Source of the DNA: Ypsolopha sequella
Taxonomy: Eukaryota; Arthropoda; Insecta; Lepidoptera; Ypsolophidae
Reading direction: 5' to 3'
NCBI GenBank assembly: GCA_934047225.1
Contig: OW204001.1
Location: 10,028,201-10,092,200, forward strand
Length of the DNA stretch: 64,000 bases
The translations under genes were made by a program, and so were the position numbers. The notes beneath the pieces are model-generated. The model was not told where the DNA came from and did not search any database. It saw only the letters and a list, made by a program, of their open reading frames with translations. This document shows, piece by piece, positions 22,555-32,819 of the stretch. Each line of letters begins with the position of its first letter. Positions within the stretch are counted from its first letter, which is position 1.

Positions 22555-23090
22555 GAAACAAATTCAAAATTCAAAAAGTTTATTTTGCAAAGTAAGTATA
22601 TATAATACACGTTTCACAAGTCAAATTTTAATCTTTTAAAAATATATGTAATAAAATAATAAATGTACATGAACTACTTAGATTAAATGTTTATTTAATT
22701 TATGTAGCAATATATATACGATTAAAATTATAGGTAAAATATTATTATACAAGGTGAAATCCAATCAACCGCCCGAACCCATACCAGGAGACCCGGCCAG
22801 GGACCAGGAACAAGGTTCAATGATCACCAACCGAGCCCCCAGCACGAATCCAGGCGGCCGACCAAATCCCATCCTATATACTACATAGTAATAGGTTACA
22901 TATATAAATACATGCCTACCTCCGCCCATTCGATTAGTCTTGCTAAGAAGAACGGGCAAGAAACTTGGCAAGATCATGTCTTTTTTTTTAACATAAACTT
23001 AAACTATACATTGAATTACTTATATCTACTTTAACCAAGGGATAAGAAAATACAAGACAGCAGGAATTCAGGTTAATGAAAAAAGATCAA
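22555..23090 (-). mobile_element. 5'-truncated LINE copy, 3' UTR only
   Basis: About 90 percent similar by eye to 18010-18545 over its whole length, including the TTTGAATTTTGAATTTG end, the GAACCTTGTTCCTGG block and CGAATGGGCGGAGGTAGGCA. Homology stops at about 23090 after CAGGAATTCAGGTTAATGAA, so this is a dead-on-arrival insertion of the same LINE family. Confidence 0.75.
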
Positions 23091-23454
23091 ATACAATTTC
23101 TGTTACTAACTAACCGAAAATACAATGACTCGGCTTTTTTTATCGTGTGATGCCGTCAAGTGACAGTGAGTCAACTAAAATAAGAGAAAAGTAAGTATCT
23201 GTATAATTCCATGCCAATTTATTGCCTAATGAAAATAAATCATAAGCTTTCAAAGTTTGCTCATTGTTCTTAAATTCTTGTGGAATTTTATTTTTCGGCG
23301 AAGTTTTTTTTATTAGTCAATATTTTCATCGCCCAAAATATGTCACACAATAATTATTATGAATCCACCATTATGTCAACTCGAAATCAGTACCAGCCGA
23401 TAACGAGTAGCTACAAATAAACGAGTAGTTAATTTATATATTTTTACAACTAGC
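23091..23454. other. Non-coding DNA
   Basis: Nothing recognised up to the start of the reverse transcriptase. Confidence 0.4.
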
Positions 23455-23457
23455 TTA

Positions 23458-24876
23458 TTGATATATATTATAAAAATTGGAACTATAAGACCTATACATA
23501 AAAAGGGAAGCTATAAGGATATTAATAATTATAGACCTATAACGATATTGTCGTGTATTGATAAAATAGTCGAAAAATATTTTGGTCATGAAATAAACAA
23601 ATATCTTAGTAAAAACAACATAATAAATAATAAACAATTTGGCTTCCAGAAAAAACGAAATACGTCACAATTATTATGTAAGTTTACTAACGAAGTAAAT
23701 AAGTGCTTAAATAATAAATTACATGTAATTGCAATTTTTATCGACTTCAGCAAAGCCTTTGACACTTTGAATTATAATACCTTATATTCAAAGCTCGAGC
23801 AAAACGGTATACAGGGCCCTTTTTTAAAATTATTTAAAAACTATCACACCAATCGCTGTACAACTGTTAAAATAGCTGGAAAACATAGCAGTATGATACC
23901 TACTGATGAGGGTACAGCCCAAGGATCAATATTTGCACCGTTAGAGTACCTAATCTATGTAAATGATATGCCTAACATATTTTCGGAGGGGTCTGTATAT
24001 CAGTTTGCTGACGATACTTGCATGATAGTAGCTCATAATAACATAAATGATGCTCAAAACACAATGCAAAAGAACTTTGATTTAATTTGCAAGTGGTCGC
24101 ATGATGTTGGACTGGTCATTAACTACAACAAAACAAAAGTTATGCATATACATTCCCCATACATAAAAGCAAAGGCCAGCCCGTCTATCATCGCGCATAA
24201 TCACTCTTGTATGCATCAAACCAAATACAAAGTGTGTAACTGTGAACCCTTAGAATTAGTAACAAAACATACCTACCTGGGACTGACTATTGATTATAAA
24301 TTTAACTGGGGATCGCACATTGAGCATATATGCAATAAACTTAGGTCTATTTTGTGTAAGTTGTCAATTCTTAAGTATAAATTACCGTACAATACACTCC
24401 GAATGTTATACATGTCACTGGCTGACTCTGTAATTAGTTATGGCCTTAGTAGCTACGGGAGAACATACAAAACATATGTTGAAAACATTTATACAATGCA
24501 ACTTCGTTTACTTAAAACTATTGTGCCTTTGTCTATTAGACATAAATACATAGAAGACGAATTATTTAAATACTGCAAAGTCATAAATGTTTTCAACAAA
24601 GTAAAAATGGACACTATTTGTGAGGAGTACGACAAAGTTGACCAAATACAAAAAAAAACAAGACCAAATCAACTTCGTAAACTGACATACTTACCGACAT
24701 ACAAACTACCCTCCTACAACAATAGCTATGGGACTCGCACTTGGGAGTACATGCTACCAAAGATATTAAACGAACTACCAAGTGAAATTATAAGTCAACT
24801 GAATCGTAATCCTCACAAAATAAAAACTATTTTAAAGTGTCACTATCTCGATACAAAAATTTATAAAATTAAATAA
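23458..24876 (+). CDS. Reverse transcriptase of a non-LTR retrotransposon, open but lacking the N-terminal endonuclease
   Basis: 472 open codons of LINE ORF2. Domain order: fingers with NNYRPITILSCIDKIVEK (about 23-40) and KQFGFQKKRNTSQ (59-71); motif A IFIDFSKAFDTLNY with Asp96; the EGTAQGSIFAPL strand; motif C YQFADDTCMIV with Asp185/Asp186; then a thumb and a C-terminal region ending KIYKIK. All core catalytic residues are present and there is no stop or frameshift. The ATG at 23458 is not a natural start: the protein enters mid-domain, and no endonuclease lies upstream, so this is a 5'-truncated insertion. A polyadenylation hexamer and A-run follow at 24983-25003. It resembles Jockey/CR1-group enzymes; the clade is not assigned. 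Confidence 0.85.
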   Translation: MIYIIKIGTIRPIHKKGSYKDINNYRPITILSCIDKIVEKYFGHEINKYLSKNNIINNKQFGFQKKRNTSQLLCKFTNEVNKCLNNKLHVIAIFIDFSKAFDTLNYNTLYSKLEQNGIQGPFLKLFKNYHTNRCTTVKIAGKHSSMIPTDEGTAQGSIFAPLEYLIYVNDMPNIFSEGSVYQFADDTCMIVAHNNINDAQNTMQKNFDLICKWSHDVGLVINYNKTKVMHIHSPYIKAKASPSIIAHNHSCMHQTKYKVCNCEPLELVTKHTYLGLTIDYKFNWGSHIEHICNKLRSILCKLSILKYKLPYNTLRMLYMSLADSVISYGLSSYGRTYKTYVENIYTMQLRLLKTIVPLSIRHKYIEDELFKYCKVINVFNKVKMDTICEEYDKVDQIQKKTRPNQLRKLTYLPTYKLPSYNNSYGTRTWEYMLPKILNELPSEIISQLNRNPHKIKTILKCHYLDTKIYKIK

Positions 24877-25003
24877 GTAAAATTTTAGTTGTGAGCGCTT
24901 GCAGCGACACATAAACCTCTTTATGGTTTCCGTTAGCTGTATAAGTTTTATAATATTGTATATTTTTCTTGTTTTTACTCAATAAACGCATAAAAAAAAA
25001 AAA
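24877..25003 (+). other. 3' UTR and poly(A) tail of the LINE insertion
   Basis: Short UTR, AATAAACGC, then a run of about eleven A. Confidence 0.7.
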
Positions 25004-25029
25004 TATATCTACAATGATGGTACCTACCG

Positions 25030-25187
25030 AAACAACACTTTTGCCGACTTCTTTCTTCCTGAAACATTATGTTACCTAGAAGTCGACGTATTCCCTACGA
25101 TAGAGCAACATAAAAACCAATATAAGAGCGCAGACTTCTTGATGCCATAATGTTTCAGGAAGAAAGAAGTCGGCAAAAGTGTTGTTT
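25030..25187. mobile_element. 158-bp MITE with perfect 42-bp terminal inverted repeats
   Basis: AAACAACACTTTTGCCGACTT... at 25030-25071 is exactly mirrored at 25146-25187. The interior is non-coding. Perfect long arms indicate a recent copy. It lies just beyond the LINE poly(A) tail. Confidence 0.85.
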
Positions 25188-25339
25188 TGCTGCCATCGGT
25201 CATTATACAATTATTTTAAACTTTTCAGTCAATGACTGCTGTTACATTTGAAGAGGGTTACTATTAAAACACATAAAGGAAAAACGAGTAACACTATACA
25301 GGCCTTGCTGTTATAATAGTAACAAGCAGGAAGCGTGCA

Positions 25340-25404
25340 AAAAAAATTACACTTTATTGACCATTGTGGACCGTCCACAATGGTCAATAAAGTGTAATTT
25401 TTTT
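25340..25404. repeat. Perfect 65-bp palindrome
   Basis: Two 32-bp arms centred on base 25372 (GTGGAC-C-GTCCAC) are exactly complementary with a one-base centre. The arm reads ATTACACTTTATTGACCATT. It is non-coding on its own. It could be an extreme MITE, a hairpin RNA source or a sequencing or assembly foldback. Confidence 0.9.
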
Positions 25405-25869
25405 GTGTGGACGTATCTTCGGTAATATTCAGGTGAATGCTCTGGCTCAAGTTCCGAATTGGACAGCTCATATATGATTGTTTTACTTATTTTTGAATGA
25501 ATTTTTTTTAAATAATGTGATTAATGTGATTAACGGGACACCTGACGCTAGAACATCAACAACACCAGGTTTTCAAGGGTTCATTGGAAGAAACTAAGTC
25601 TCTCCTAGGTCTAGGTCAAAATATATTTGATTTATCGATCTTTTATCTAGAGATTCCACCTATAAACAATGTATTAAGATTTATACTTTTGTCAAAAAAT
25701 CATTTTTTCCCCCCCCCCTTTTTTTGGTTTTCAAACGTTCGTTTCAAAAACGCGGTTAAGAGATCAACTGGATTGTTTTATAAAATAGGCAAAAGAAATA
25801 TGAAGGGATGTTTCCTAAATCCAATGTTTTTTTCGCTACAAGATATTTCAGTATTAGCTAAAAACAGAC
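25405..25869. other. Non-coding DNA
   Basis: No recognised feature apart from a pyrimidine run at 25707-25724 (C9 then T7). Confidence 0.4.
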
Positions 25870-26011
25870 TAAGCCCCACTTGCGCCAAGCAACATAACCA
25901 AAGTTAACTAACTTTTTATGCTATGTCCTTATTTCTATAGCTTGATGTGACAAGGACAAAGCATTAAAAGTGTGTTAACCTGGGTTAAGTAGCTTGGCGC
26001 AAGTGGGCCTA
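25870..26011. mobile_element. 142-bp MITE flanked by TA
   Basis: AAGCCCCACTTGCGCCAAGC at the left and GCTTGGCGCAAGTGGGCCT at the right form arms that pair strongly for about 22 bp and loosely for about 40 bp (GTTAAC at the inner ends). TA lies at both edges. The TIR type is one I associate with insect MITEs; the superfamily is uncertain. Confidence 0.75.
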
Positions 26012-26199
26012 ATTTGTTGTTTCGCTGCGTGATCACTGGCATTACGCGTCCAAGAAAAAGAGACCAAAGAGATAACATATAATCGCCTCTATGATAAGCA
26101 GATAAGGTCTTTGCCATTAGACTTATTGTGCTGGACGGGTAATAAAAAAAGTTGCTAGGGTATGCCATCCTCTTAATGTGACTAAGTAATTATATGGTG

Positions 26200-26395
26200 C
26201 CCAAGGGGAAAGAAGAGCTCGACGGGCCGCCCTCAGAAAAACGCATGCCGGCAAAATTTACGACACACTGCTTGGAGAAGGGCCAAGACAAAAGTACTCT
26301 GAATGTGGAAGAAGCGAAAGAGGTGTGACAGGATCGTAGCAGATGTATATATGTAGTATCTATTTACTTTTCTGGGAGACAGGCATTGCATTTAC
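26200..26395 (+). pseudogene. Degraded LINE C-terminal fragment
   Basis: The forward strand contains GAAGAAGCGAAAGAGGTGTG, CAGGATCGTAGCAGATG and TTTTCTGGGAGACAGGCAT in the same order as 63040-63121 and, reversed, 12077-12150. The frame is broken by indels. It is the end of a retrotransposon ORF. Confidence 0.55.
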
Positions 26396-27699
26396 GTTTA
26401 AAAATGTTTGTTAATTGGGCCGAAAACGAAGCAAAAGAAAAACATTTAATTACCTACCAAAGTACCCGCACATTTTGGTTAGTAGGGCCAACATAAATAG
26501 GGCACGACACTACGAGCCTAATTATACGTAGCTACTGTAAATAAATCCTCTTCTCTGTATTTATATAGGCGCACAGAATAGTGCTTTCCATAATAATGGG
26601 CAAGTTTTGTTTGCAAACGGGTTTTCAAGGTCTGGTTGACTTAAGTACGGACGCCAGCATGACAGGCTAAATATTATCAGTTTCCGAACAGGGAGCTTGA
26701 GTTGCAGGCGTCTCTACATATAGGCACTTAGACACATAGGAATTTGAAAAATCCTAATCAATAATTTCATCAAGAGATCGAGTAACCCCGAGTGAAATTT
26801 ATCTCGAAATGTTGAACACAAGAAAGATTAGTTTTGAGTCGAGGATATCGTAGAATTGGACATATAATTTTGTATGAAATCGAAAGTCATTAAAAAAAGT
26901 CAAAAATAGGTGAGATGACAAGCGGACCAAGCAAAAACGTCTTAGCCTTACACGTAAATAAGTTTGAGAGTCGAGCAAAGCGGAGCGAAATGAGGTGACC
27001 TGTAGTTTCAACAGAATTCATAATATGTCTAGGCTAGTTTATTTTTTCAAAAGATTGTGATCTTCATATGACTTTGCTTACGCTCCGAGTCTCAGTGATG
27101 TAAAAGATATGCCAAATTTCAAAAAGATTGGATAATACTTAAGTTGCATACATTGATCACTTTTACCTCAAAGTAGTGAAATACAAATATAAAAAATTCC
27201 ATCAAAAAACACAGAAAAATCTACAAATTGAAAGATAAAAAAAGGTTCTAGCATAACAGTTTTTAAATACAACCATGAGGTTTTAATAATATCTTCTTTT
27301 TTTTTTTTTTTTTTTGAGTTGTTCTTTTTTGCTGTCGGCCTTTTGGCCTTTTCAGCTTTACCTTGAAGAGGGGGACAAAGAGTACCCAACCTCTGTAAAA
27401 GTTTATTTATTTATTTTTGTTTTTAAAGGTCCTTTATAAGACTATTTAAAGAGTCTGAAAGAGTCTTTTTAAAAGTCTATAAGTTTTTATTGTTTATTCG
27501 TGTGTCCCGAGGGGGGGTGTGGACGAACTGAGGTGGCTGTGACACGTGAATAGGTGAAAAACGATTTAATAATATCATTTATATCTAGCTTTCATACAAG
27601 AAAAAAAAAACAAAAATTAATATTATTTAAGAAAAAAAAACAAATACGACCATTGTTTCTGGTGGAAAAGGAAAGTCGAAAGAAAACTTCGAGAAGTCG
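26396..27699. other. Non-coding DNA
   Basis: No gene recognised. A T-run lies at 27298-27315, and related GTCGAGCAAAGCGGAGCGAA and TACGCTCCGAGTCTCAG motifs lie near 26964 and 27090. Their significance is unknown. Confidence 0.4.
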
Positions 27700-27819
27700 C
27701 TGAATTTAATTTCTAATATAAAAGTGCTTTGTAATAATTAATGGGCTTCTCATGTATGTCTTTCATCTTTTGCAGGTAATTTAACTTTAAAATGGAAACC
27801 ATAATAGAAACTTGGCTGC
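27700..27819. repeat. Dispersed repeat, copy A left part
   Basis: CTGAATTTAATTTCTAATAT, GTGCTTTGTAAT, ATGTATGTCTTTCATCTTTTGCAG and GGAAACCATAATAGAAA match copy B at 39954-40080. The match resumes after the MITE (28372-28510), so this is one repeat split by an insertion. Confidence 0.7.
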
Positions 27820-27821
27820 TA

Positions 27822-28369
27822 AAGTAGAGCCACTGAGTGATGGCGCCTATGACGTTTAAATGCCTACAAAGTATCGTAATTATTTATAAGCAAGTGTGAA
27901 TTAAAAATGTAATACTTCATTGTTGATAGTGATGTACTATTTGTTTCGGTTATTATTTTTCGATTTGAATGTTGCTATATCGTGCAATAGAATTCGTATA
28001 GAAACAAAGTTTTTTTTTTAAAGTTTCCAATTTTTTATAGGTCGTGTTTGAGGTCGCCAAGTTACGCAATAATATTTAATTAAAAACAAAACAATGACGA
28101 AGTTAAACTTAACGAAAATACTTTTTTTGATTTAGATATTTAAACATCTCTTGGGGGCCCCGGGGCACTACACCGCATAGCCCTCCGATCTCCGATAGCT
28201 ACGCCACTGGTTTTGGCACATTTTCCTTTTGTATAATTATGTTGAATGTTGAATGATGTGTCTAATGTTGAGTAAACTCACACTTGATTTTTATTTTTAA
28301 CCGAAATTTGAAATGTACCTCATCACTAAATGCAGCTGTCATAAGTGCCATCACTCTGTGGCTCTACTT
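27822..28369. mobile_element. 548-bp MITE with TA target duplication
   Basis: AAGTAGAGCCACTGAGTGATGGC at the left pairs with GCCATCACTCTGTGGCTCTACTT at the right (one mismatch). TA flanks both sides (27820-27821 and 28370-28371). Copy B of the host repeat at 40070-40090 reads GGCTGCTAGAAAA, the uninterrupted site with a single TA. TA duplication fits the Tc1/mariner group. A hAT-type end (CGCCACTG, ending 28209) lies inside. A diverged relative is at about 61900-62130. Confidence 0.85.
28150..28209 (-). repeat. Nested hAT-type right end
   Basis: Read on the reverse strand it starts CAGTGGCGTAGCTATCGGAG, a typical hAT-like terminus. The other end and an 8-bp duplication were not found. The related MITE at 61900-62130 lacks it at the equivalent place (ATTTGGCACATTT), which supports a nested insertion. 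Confidence 0.5.
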
Positions 28370-28371
28370 TA

Positions 28372-28510
28372 GAAAAAGTGCCTCGTGGTGAGTTTTTTGG
28401 AACTCGTCTCCTTTCAAGTGAAAATAAACTTTTGGTTTTTGTTTAAAGAAATGAAAGAAACACTTTCGAATGCTGCCTAATCTTCTATGCTAGAACTAAA
28501 CTATAAGAAT
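28372..28510. repeat. Dispersed repeat, copy A right part
   Basis: Continues the homology to copy B: GAAAAAGTGCCTCG, TTCAAGTGAAAA and ACTAAACTATAAGAA correspond to 40080-40352. Confidence 0.6.
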
Positions 28511-28804
28511 TGTCGAACTCAAGTGCCTCTGCTGTTATTACAATACAATACAATATTGTTGCCACACACATCCCAAAACATTTAAAAAACATTAAAATTC
28601 AAATTCCGAGTATGGAAAGGACAAAAAGCGGTTTTATCGCTATTTGCGATCTCTTCCAGACCACTTTTGAAAAATTTAAATTGATAGACCTCAGATCAAA
28701 TTTTGAAGGCACTTCTTAATTTTGCAGCTGTCATCCATCATCACTTTAACGTTCACTTAAAATATGGAAATTTATTGCAAAACTAAAATGTTAGACACCT
28801 TACT
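28511..28804. other. Non-coding DNA
   Basis: Nothing recognised. Confidence 0.4.
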
Positions 28805-29090
28805 TAAATAAATATATCATCACGACATGAATCCCCATGGGGGTGTCAGAGGTATTCCCGAGTGTAAACTGTGAAATGCAAGTCACAGTCCACACTCCAC
28901 ACTCGGTACATTGGTGTTTCACTGACGATTATTACGTTCCAACTCCCGAATGCCGTTCTTGGGGTACAAATATACGCGTTTTAGGGCATGCAGGTTTCCT
29001 TACGATGTTTTTCTTCACTGTTCAGCAAGTGGTAAGTACAACTTTCGAAAAATTCAATGATGCATACCCAACCGTTGATGTCAGTGTTCT
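28805..29090 (-). mobile_element. tRNA-derived SINE, 5'-truncated (reverse strand)
   Basis: On the forward strand it shows the complement of the SINE tail (TCACGACATGAATCCCC), then ACTGACGATTATTACGTTCC and GCATGCAGGTTTCCTTACGATG, ending at GCAAGTGGTAAGTAC with a trace of the head (CATACCCAACCG). The A box is lost. Confidence 0.7.
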
Positions 29091-29489
29091 ACTACCTAAG
29101 CTACCGCCGCACCGCTTCACCAAGTCGACAATTTACTTAAAATTTCAATATGATAATTACAACAAATTGCTGCAATAATCCCGATTCCCAGAACAGACAA
29201 ACCCTAAAGTCACCTAAAAACCTTTTTGTAGTACGAAACCTTATTAGTCAATTTGTAGTTTGCGGCATTTTAGTTCTTGCGCCAACGCAATAAAGACTAC
29301 TGTAAGGGCACCGTATTTACATTATGGAGATAAACGCGTCCAAGCGGACTGAAAGTGACTCCCATTAACTAAACCAAGGGAGTAACAAACAAAATACAAT
29401 TTACATACTTTTGCGACAGTTTTGAAATTAGCATACCGTCTCATCTGCTGCCATAGAAGAGTTACTGCAATTAGAAAGAGATTGTACAG
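29091..29489. other. Non-coding DNA
   Basis: Nothing recognised. Confidence 0.4.
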
Positions 29490-29604
29490 TATCCGGCAGA
29501 AAATAATGCACATCGGCTATCTTCGGCTTTGTAGAGCGTTCGCGTCGTCTCTGTCACCGCACTGTGCACATTACGATACGATGTGCATTATTTACTGCCG
29601 GTAT
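29490..29604. mobile_element. 115-bp foldback element
   Basis: CCGGCAGAAAATAATGCACA at the left and TGTGCATTATTTACTGCCGG at the right pair over about 23 bp with one mismatch, with TAT/ATA extending the arms. The interior is GC-richer than the surroundings and non-coding. Confidence 0.7.
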
Positions 29605-29949
29605 AGCTCACAAATATCAAGAGATATGTTAAGTGGGCATGGCGTTTGCGAACTTACTAAGTAAACAATCTTATATAATTTTGATTATTTACTAATTAAT
29701 TTAATAATTATTTTAATAATTAGTATTAAATTTTAACCTTACCTCTCTCTTCTTCTGCGCTGGAGGAAATCCGAAAAACTAGTTTGTGCTAAAATAGGGT
29801 ATAATCGGTATCATATACAAACATTAATGTATCATTGAATTATTATGAAAAGGCCAACATGTATACACATTTAGGTGAAACATGTCGGAGAAAAGCGCCT
29901 GAGGACAGATGTTTCTGATCGAGGGCACGAGCAAAATCAAAAGAATAGT
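29605..29949. other. AT-rich non-coding DNA
   Basis: Nothing recognised. Confidence 0.4.
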
Positions 29950-30303
29950 AATTTTTAGGGTTCCGTAGTACTTAAAAGTTACAAAAGGAACCTTTATGGT
30001 GAGACTCCGTTGTCCGTCCGTCCGTATGTCACAGTCCCATAACCTTAGCACCGACATAAAATTTGGCACAAAAATTGCATTAATTTTCCCGCATATCACG
30101 GTGTAAAAAAATATGGAAAGTTTGAAATTGTTCAAAATATTTTCAAAAGAAAAGTGAGAAAAATAAAAAATATTATCCTAAAATACAGTATGGATATCAA
30201 ATTGATATGAAATTCACGAAAAAAAAAATGATAAAAATTAATTTATCATCCACAATACGGAACCCTAGGTGCGCGAATCTGATTTGCACTTGGCCGGTTT
30301 TTA
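29950..30303 (+). repeat. TTAGGGTTCCGTAG...CACTTGGCCGGTTTTT repeat
   Basis: Starts TTTTTAGGGTTCCGTAG, contains TCCGTTGTCCGTCCGTCCGTA and ends ACGGAACCCTAGGTGCGCG ... GCACTTGGCCGGTTTTT. I associate both ends with abundant lepidopteran repeats, probably a non-LTR retrotransposon tail. A reversed relative lies at 55535-55660. GGGTTCCGTA at the left and TACGGAACCC near the right are also inverted with respect to each other. Confidence 0.6.
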
Positions 30304-30620
30304 AATAATTACCTGTCTTCATTTACGTTTTTGGTGACGAAGTATTGTGTTAGAGATAATCAAGAAGAAAATGAGAGGTATTCGGGGAAGATTATTTCTT
30401 GGTGGATTTTCGATGTACCGGCGATCTCCACAGCTTGGCTGATACGTGGTTTTACCTACGAGTAAACGTTACATACACGTTACATAAACTGACGTGACGG
30501 GAAGTAGAATGGTTCATGTTTTGCTCTAGATGTTTTATGGGTGGCCGTCGCGTCGTATCACTCAAAGTTAATACTGTGTGTAAGTAGAAAAACTTTTTGT
30601 TTGAAATGAAATGAAAATAA
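30304..30620. other. Non-coding DNA
   Basis: Nothing recognised. Confidence 0.4.
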
Positions 30621-30990
30621 TAGTAGTTTATGCTACAAGGGCGCAAAGGAATAAATTACAAGGACGATTTAAAACACGAGCATAGCAAGTGTTTTAAACG
30701 TAACCGAGTAATTTATTGCTTTTACGCCCGTGTATCATACTACGTTTTTCAATGCATAGTGTGAGGAAATTAAAACAAATATAATCTTGTGAACTTTCAA
30801 TTATAATTGGCTCAAAAGGACTGTATCCAGAGCCGTTAAACTGTGGAAAAAAAAGTATAACATCTATGGTACACAGGAAAGTCTACAGGTTAGCCAACCA
30901 TTGTAAATAAATAAAAAAATAATAATAATAAAGCCCTAGGGCAAAATAATCGACTTTTTGTTCGGTTTTGATGCAGAAAAAGTGGGCAAA
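30621..30990 (+). mobile_element. Foldback-headed non-autonomous element, copy 2
   Basis: Same structure as 12282-12673 (TAGTAGTTTATGCTACAAGG, GAGCATAGCAAGTG centre, CGTGTATCATACTACG, GTATCCAGAGCCGTTAAAC, AAGCCCTAGGGCAAAATAAT). The right end stops after AAAAAGTGGGC, so the last 25 bases or so are missing. Confidence 0.75.
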
Positions 30991-31439
30991 TATATTTATT
31001 AAGAGCGCACCGAGCTTTTTACACATACAAACACGTTTTCATAACCCTTGTTTGAAGTAGTAAACAATTAAACTAAAATCTAGTTAAATATATTGGTATT
31101 ATTGGGGATATATACTAGACAGTATACACGATGGAAACACGATTTGATAAAGTTGGCTCGATAGAATAAATTCGCAAAGTTACCTCTTGTCGAGTAATTT
31201 TTTCTCTATATCCCTACTTTTTGGTATTATGGTACTTTGGTATTATGATTCATTTACTAAAATAAATATCATAGACGACTGGAGCGTTTATACACGATCG
31301 TTTTTTATTTAAGAACAATATGATGAAAATAACAACGAAAAACATTGAGAAAATGCAAAAGTTTGGTTATTTTCTTTACTCTTTACACGTAAAGAAAAAG
31401 ACAGAGACAAAGGCAAACGCTCGGTGCGCCCTTAATGTA
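30991..31439. other. AT-rich non-coding DNA
   Basis: GAGCGCACCGAGCTTTTTAC near 31004 and AAACGCTCGGTGCGCCCTTAA near 31413-31433 are inverted (GGGCGCACCGAGCG type). This suggests a remnant terminal-repeat element of about 430 bp. Confidence 0.5.
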
Positions 31440-31725
31440 CAGATACACTTATGTAATATAAGTAATTAAATAATCTATGTGTTTAGGTAATAGTTTTATG
31501 TCATAAATAATAATATGGGGTAATGAAGGGAAATAATAAAGGTTGGGTTTACTTAAATTTAGTAAAAAAAATACACTTGAATAAAATAAAAATATAGAAA
31601 TAAGGAATAAATAATACTATAAAGATATGCTATTCATATAATTAATATATGCCTAACTCCGCCCATTCAATTAGTCTTGCTAAGAAGAAGGGCAAGAAAC
31701 TTAGCAAGATCATGTCTTTTTTCAC
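31440..31725 (-). repeat. LINE 3' UTR remnant
   Basis: Same blocks as 9900-10235 (AATAATATGGGGTAATGAAGG, GGTTGGGTTTACTTAAATTT, ATATGCCTAACTCCGCCCATT, GTCTTGCTAAGAAGAAGGG). It is non-coding. Confidence 0.55.
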
Positions 31726-32819
31726 TAGGTAAACACATTTAATTTAGAAAACACATTACACCAATTTATCCCTAGGGTACTAGTCAAACGAAGCGACGGG
31801 TATCGACTCAAAACGGGACGTCAGATGATGAACCAGTACCATTTGTGTAAACCTGAATTAACATATTTACAAAATATATTTGGATAATAAAAGGATGACT
31901 AAAAATACTAGATGAGCATCTTAAATACTAAGTTGGCATCAACTTGGTTAGGTTAGGTTTCAACATATTATTTTTAATGCCAACTTAGTTATTTTGATGC
32001 TGATTATTGTATTTTTGATGGTCTGTTAATAACAACCCAATATATTTTGGTTTTATATTTTTATATATTTTATTATAAATAAAAGAAAAACAAAGTTAAG
32101 TTATGCACTTTGCACTAAACGAATGAGTACAATATTTAATTTTTGAACCTTTAAAAAAGGTCGTCATGGGTCAAATGAATAGATCAAAATATTATGATAT
32201 AGTAATTAAAAAGTATAAAATGATGACTTCTTCTGTTGAAATGAAGTGGAAAGTAGAAAACATTGTGAGGAATTTAAACTATTTTAACCTGTTGTTAAAA
32301 ATGCTCCGATCATAAACATTGCTTTTTAATAAAATTAATTCATAGGTTCACCCTTTTATTTTTTATATATGTAGTTTTTAATGGTAAAGATCGCGTTTAA
32401 ATTCAAAGTTCCTTGAAATATTTTCAGTGGTTTTCCTACAGGGAACTCTAATCTCTGCATAAATTAAGGCACCTGATAACATATGCTAACCTGTTTACTT
32501 ACAAATGGACAAATGTGTCCAACGTAACAAAATACTTATATTGTTATATTTTGCTGGTTAAGCGCGTTGCTTGTTTAACTTGTTCTGCCCAATCACAGAA
32601 TAACTAATAGGCGCGGTCCATGGGGATTCTTTGAGAGAAAAATAACCTAAACTAACCTAACCTTTCTTTAGTATACATATGACAGTATTATTTTATTAAT
32701 TTATAAGAACACATATAATTTCTTATCTGCAAATAAACATGTACAGAATTACGAAGACAAAGATCACAAACTTTTCACCGCATCTCCTTAAATTGAAGAC
32801 GGCGCAGTCACTAAACTAG
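31726..32819. other. AT-rich non-coding DNA
   Basis: No gene. GGTTAGGTTAGGTTT at about 31947 and CTAACCTAACC near 32650 resemble short stretches of the insect telomere unit, far too short to be telomeric. Confidence 0.4.

Noticed and set aside
31940..32670. Telomere-like TTAGG sequence
   Set aside because: Only two to three GGTTA units at each place, which is expected by chance in AT-rich DNA.
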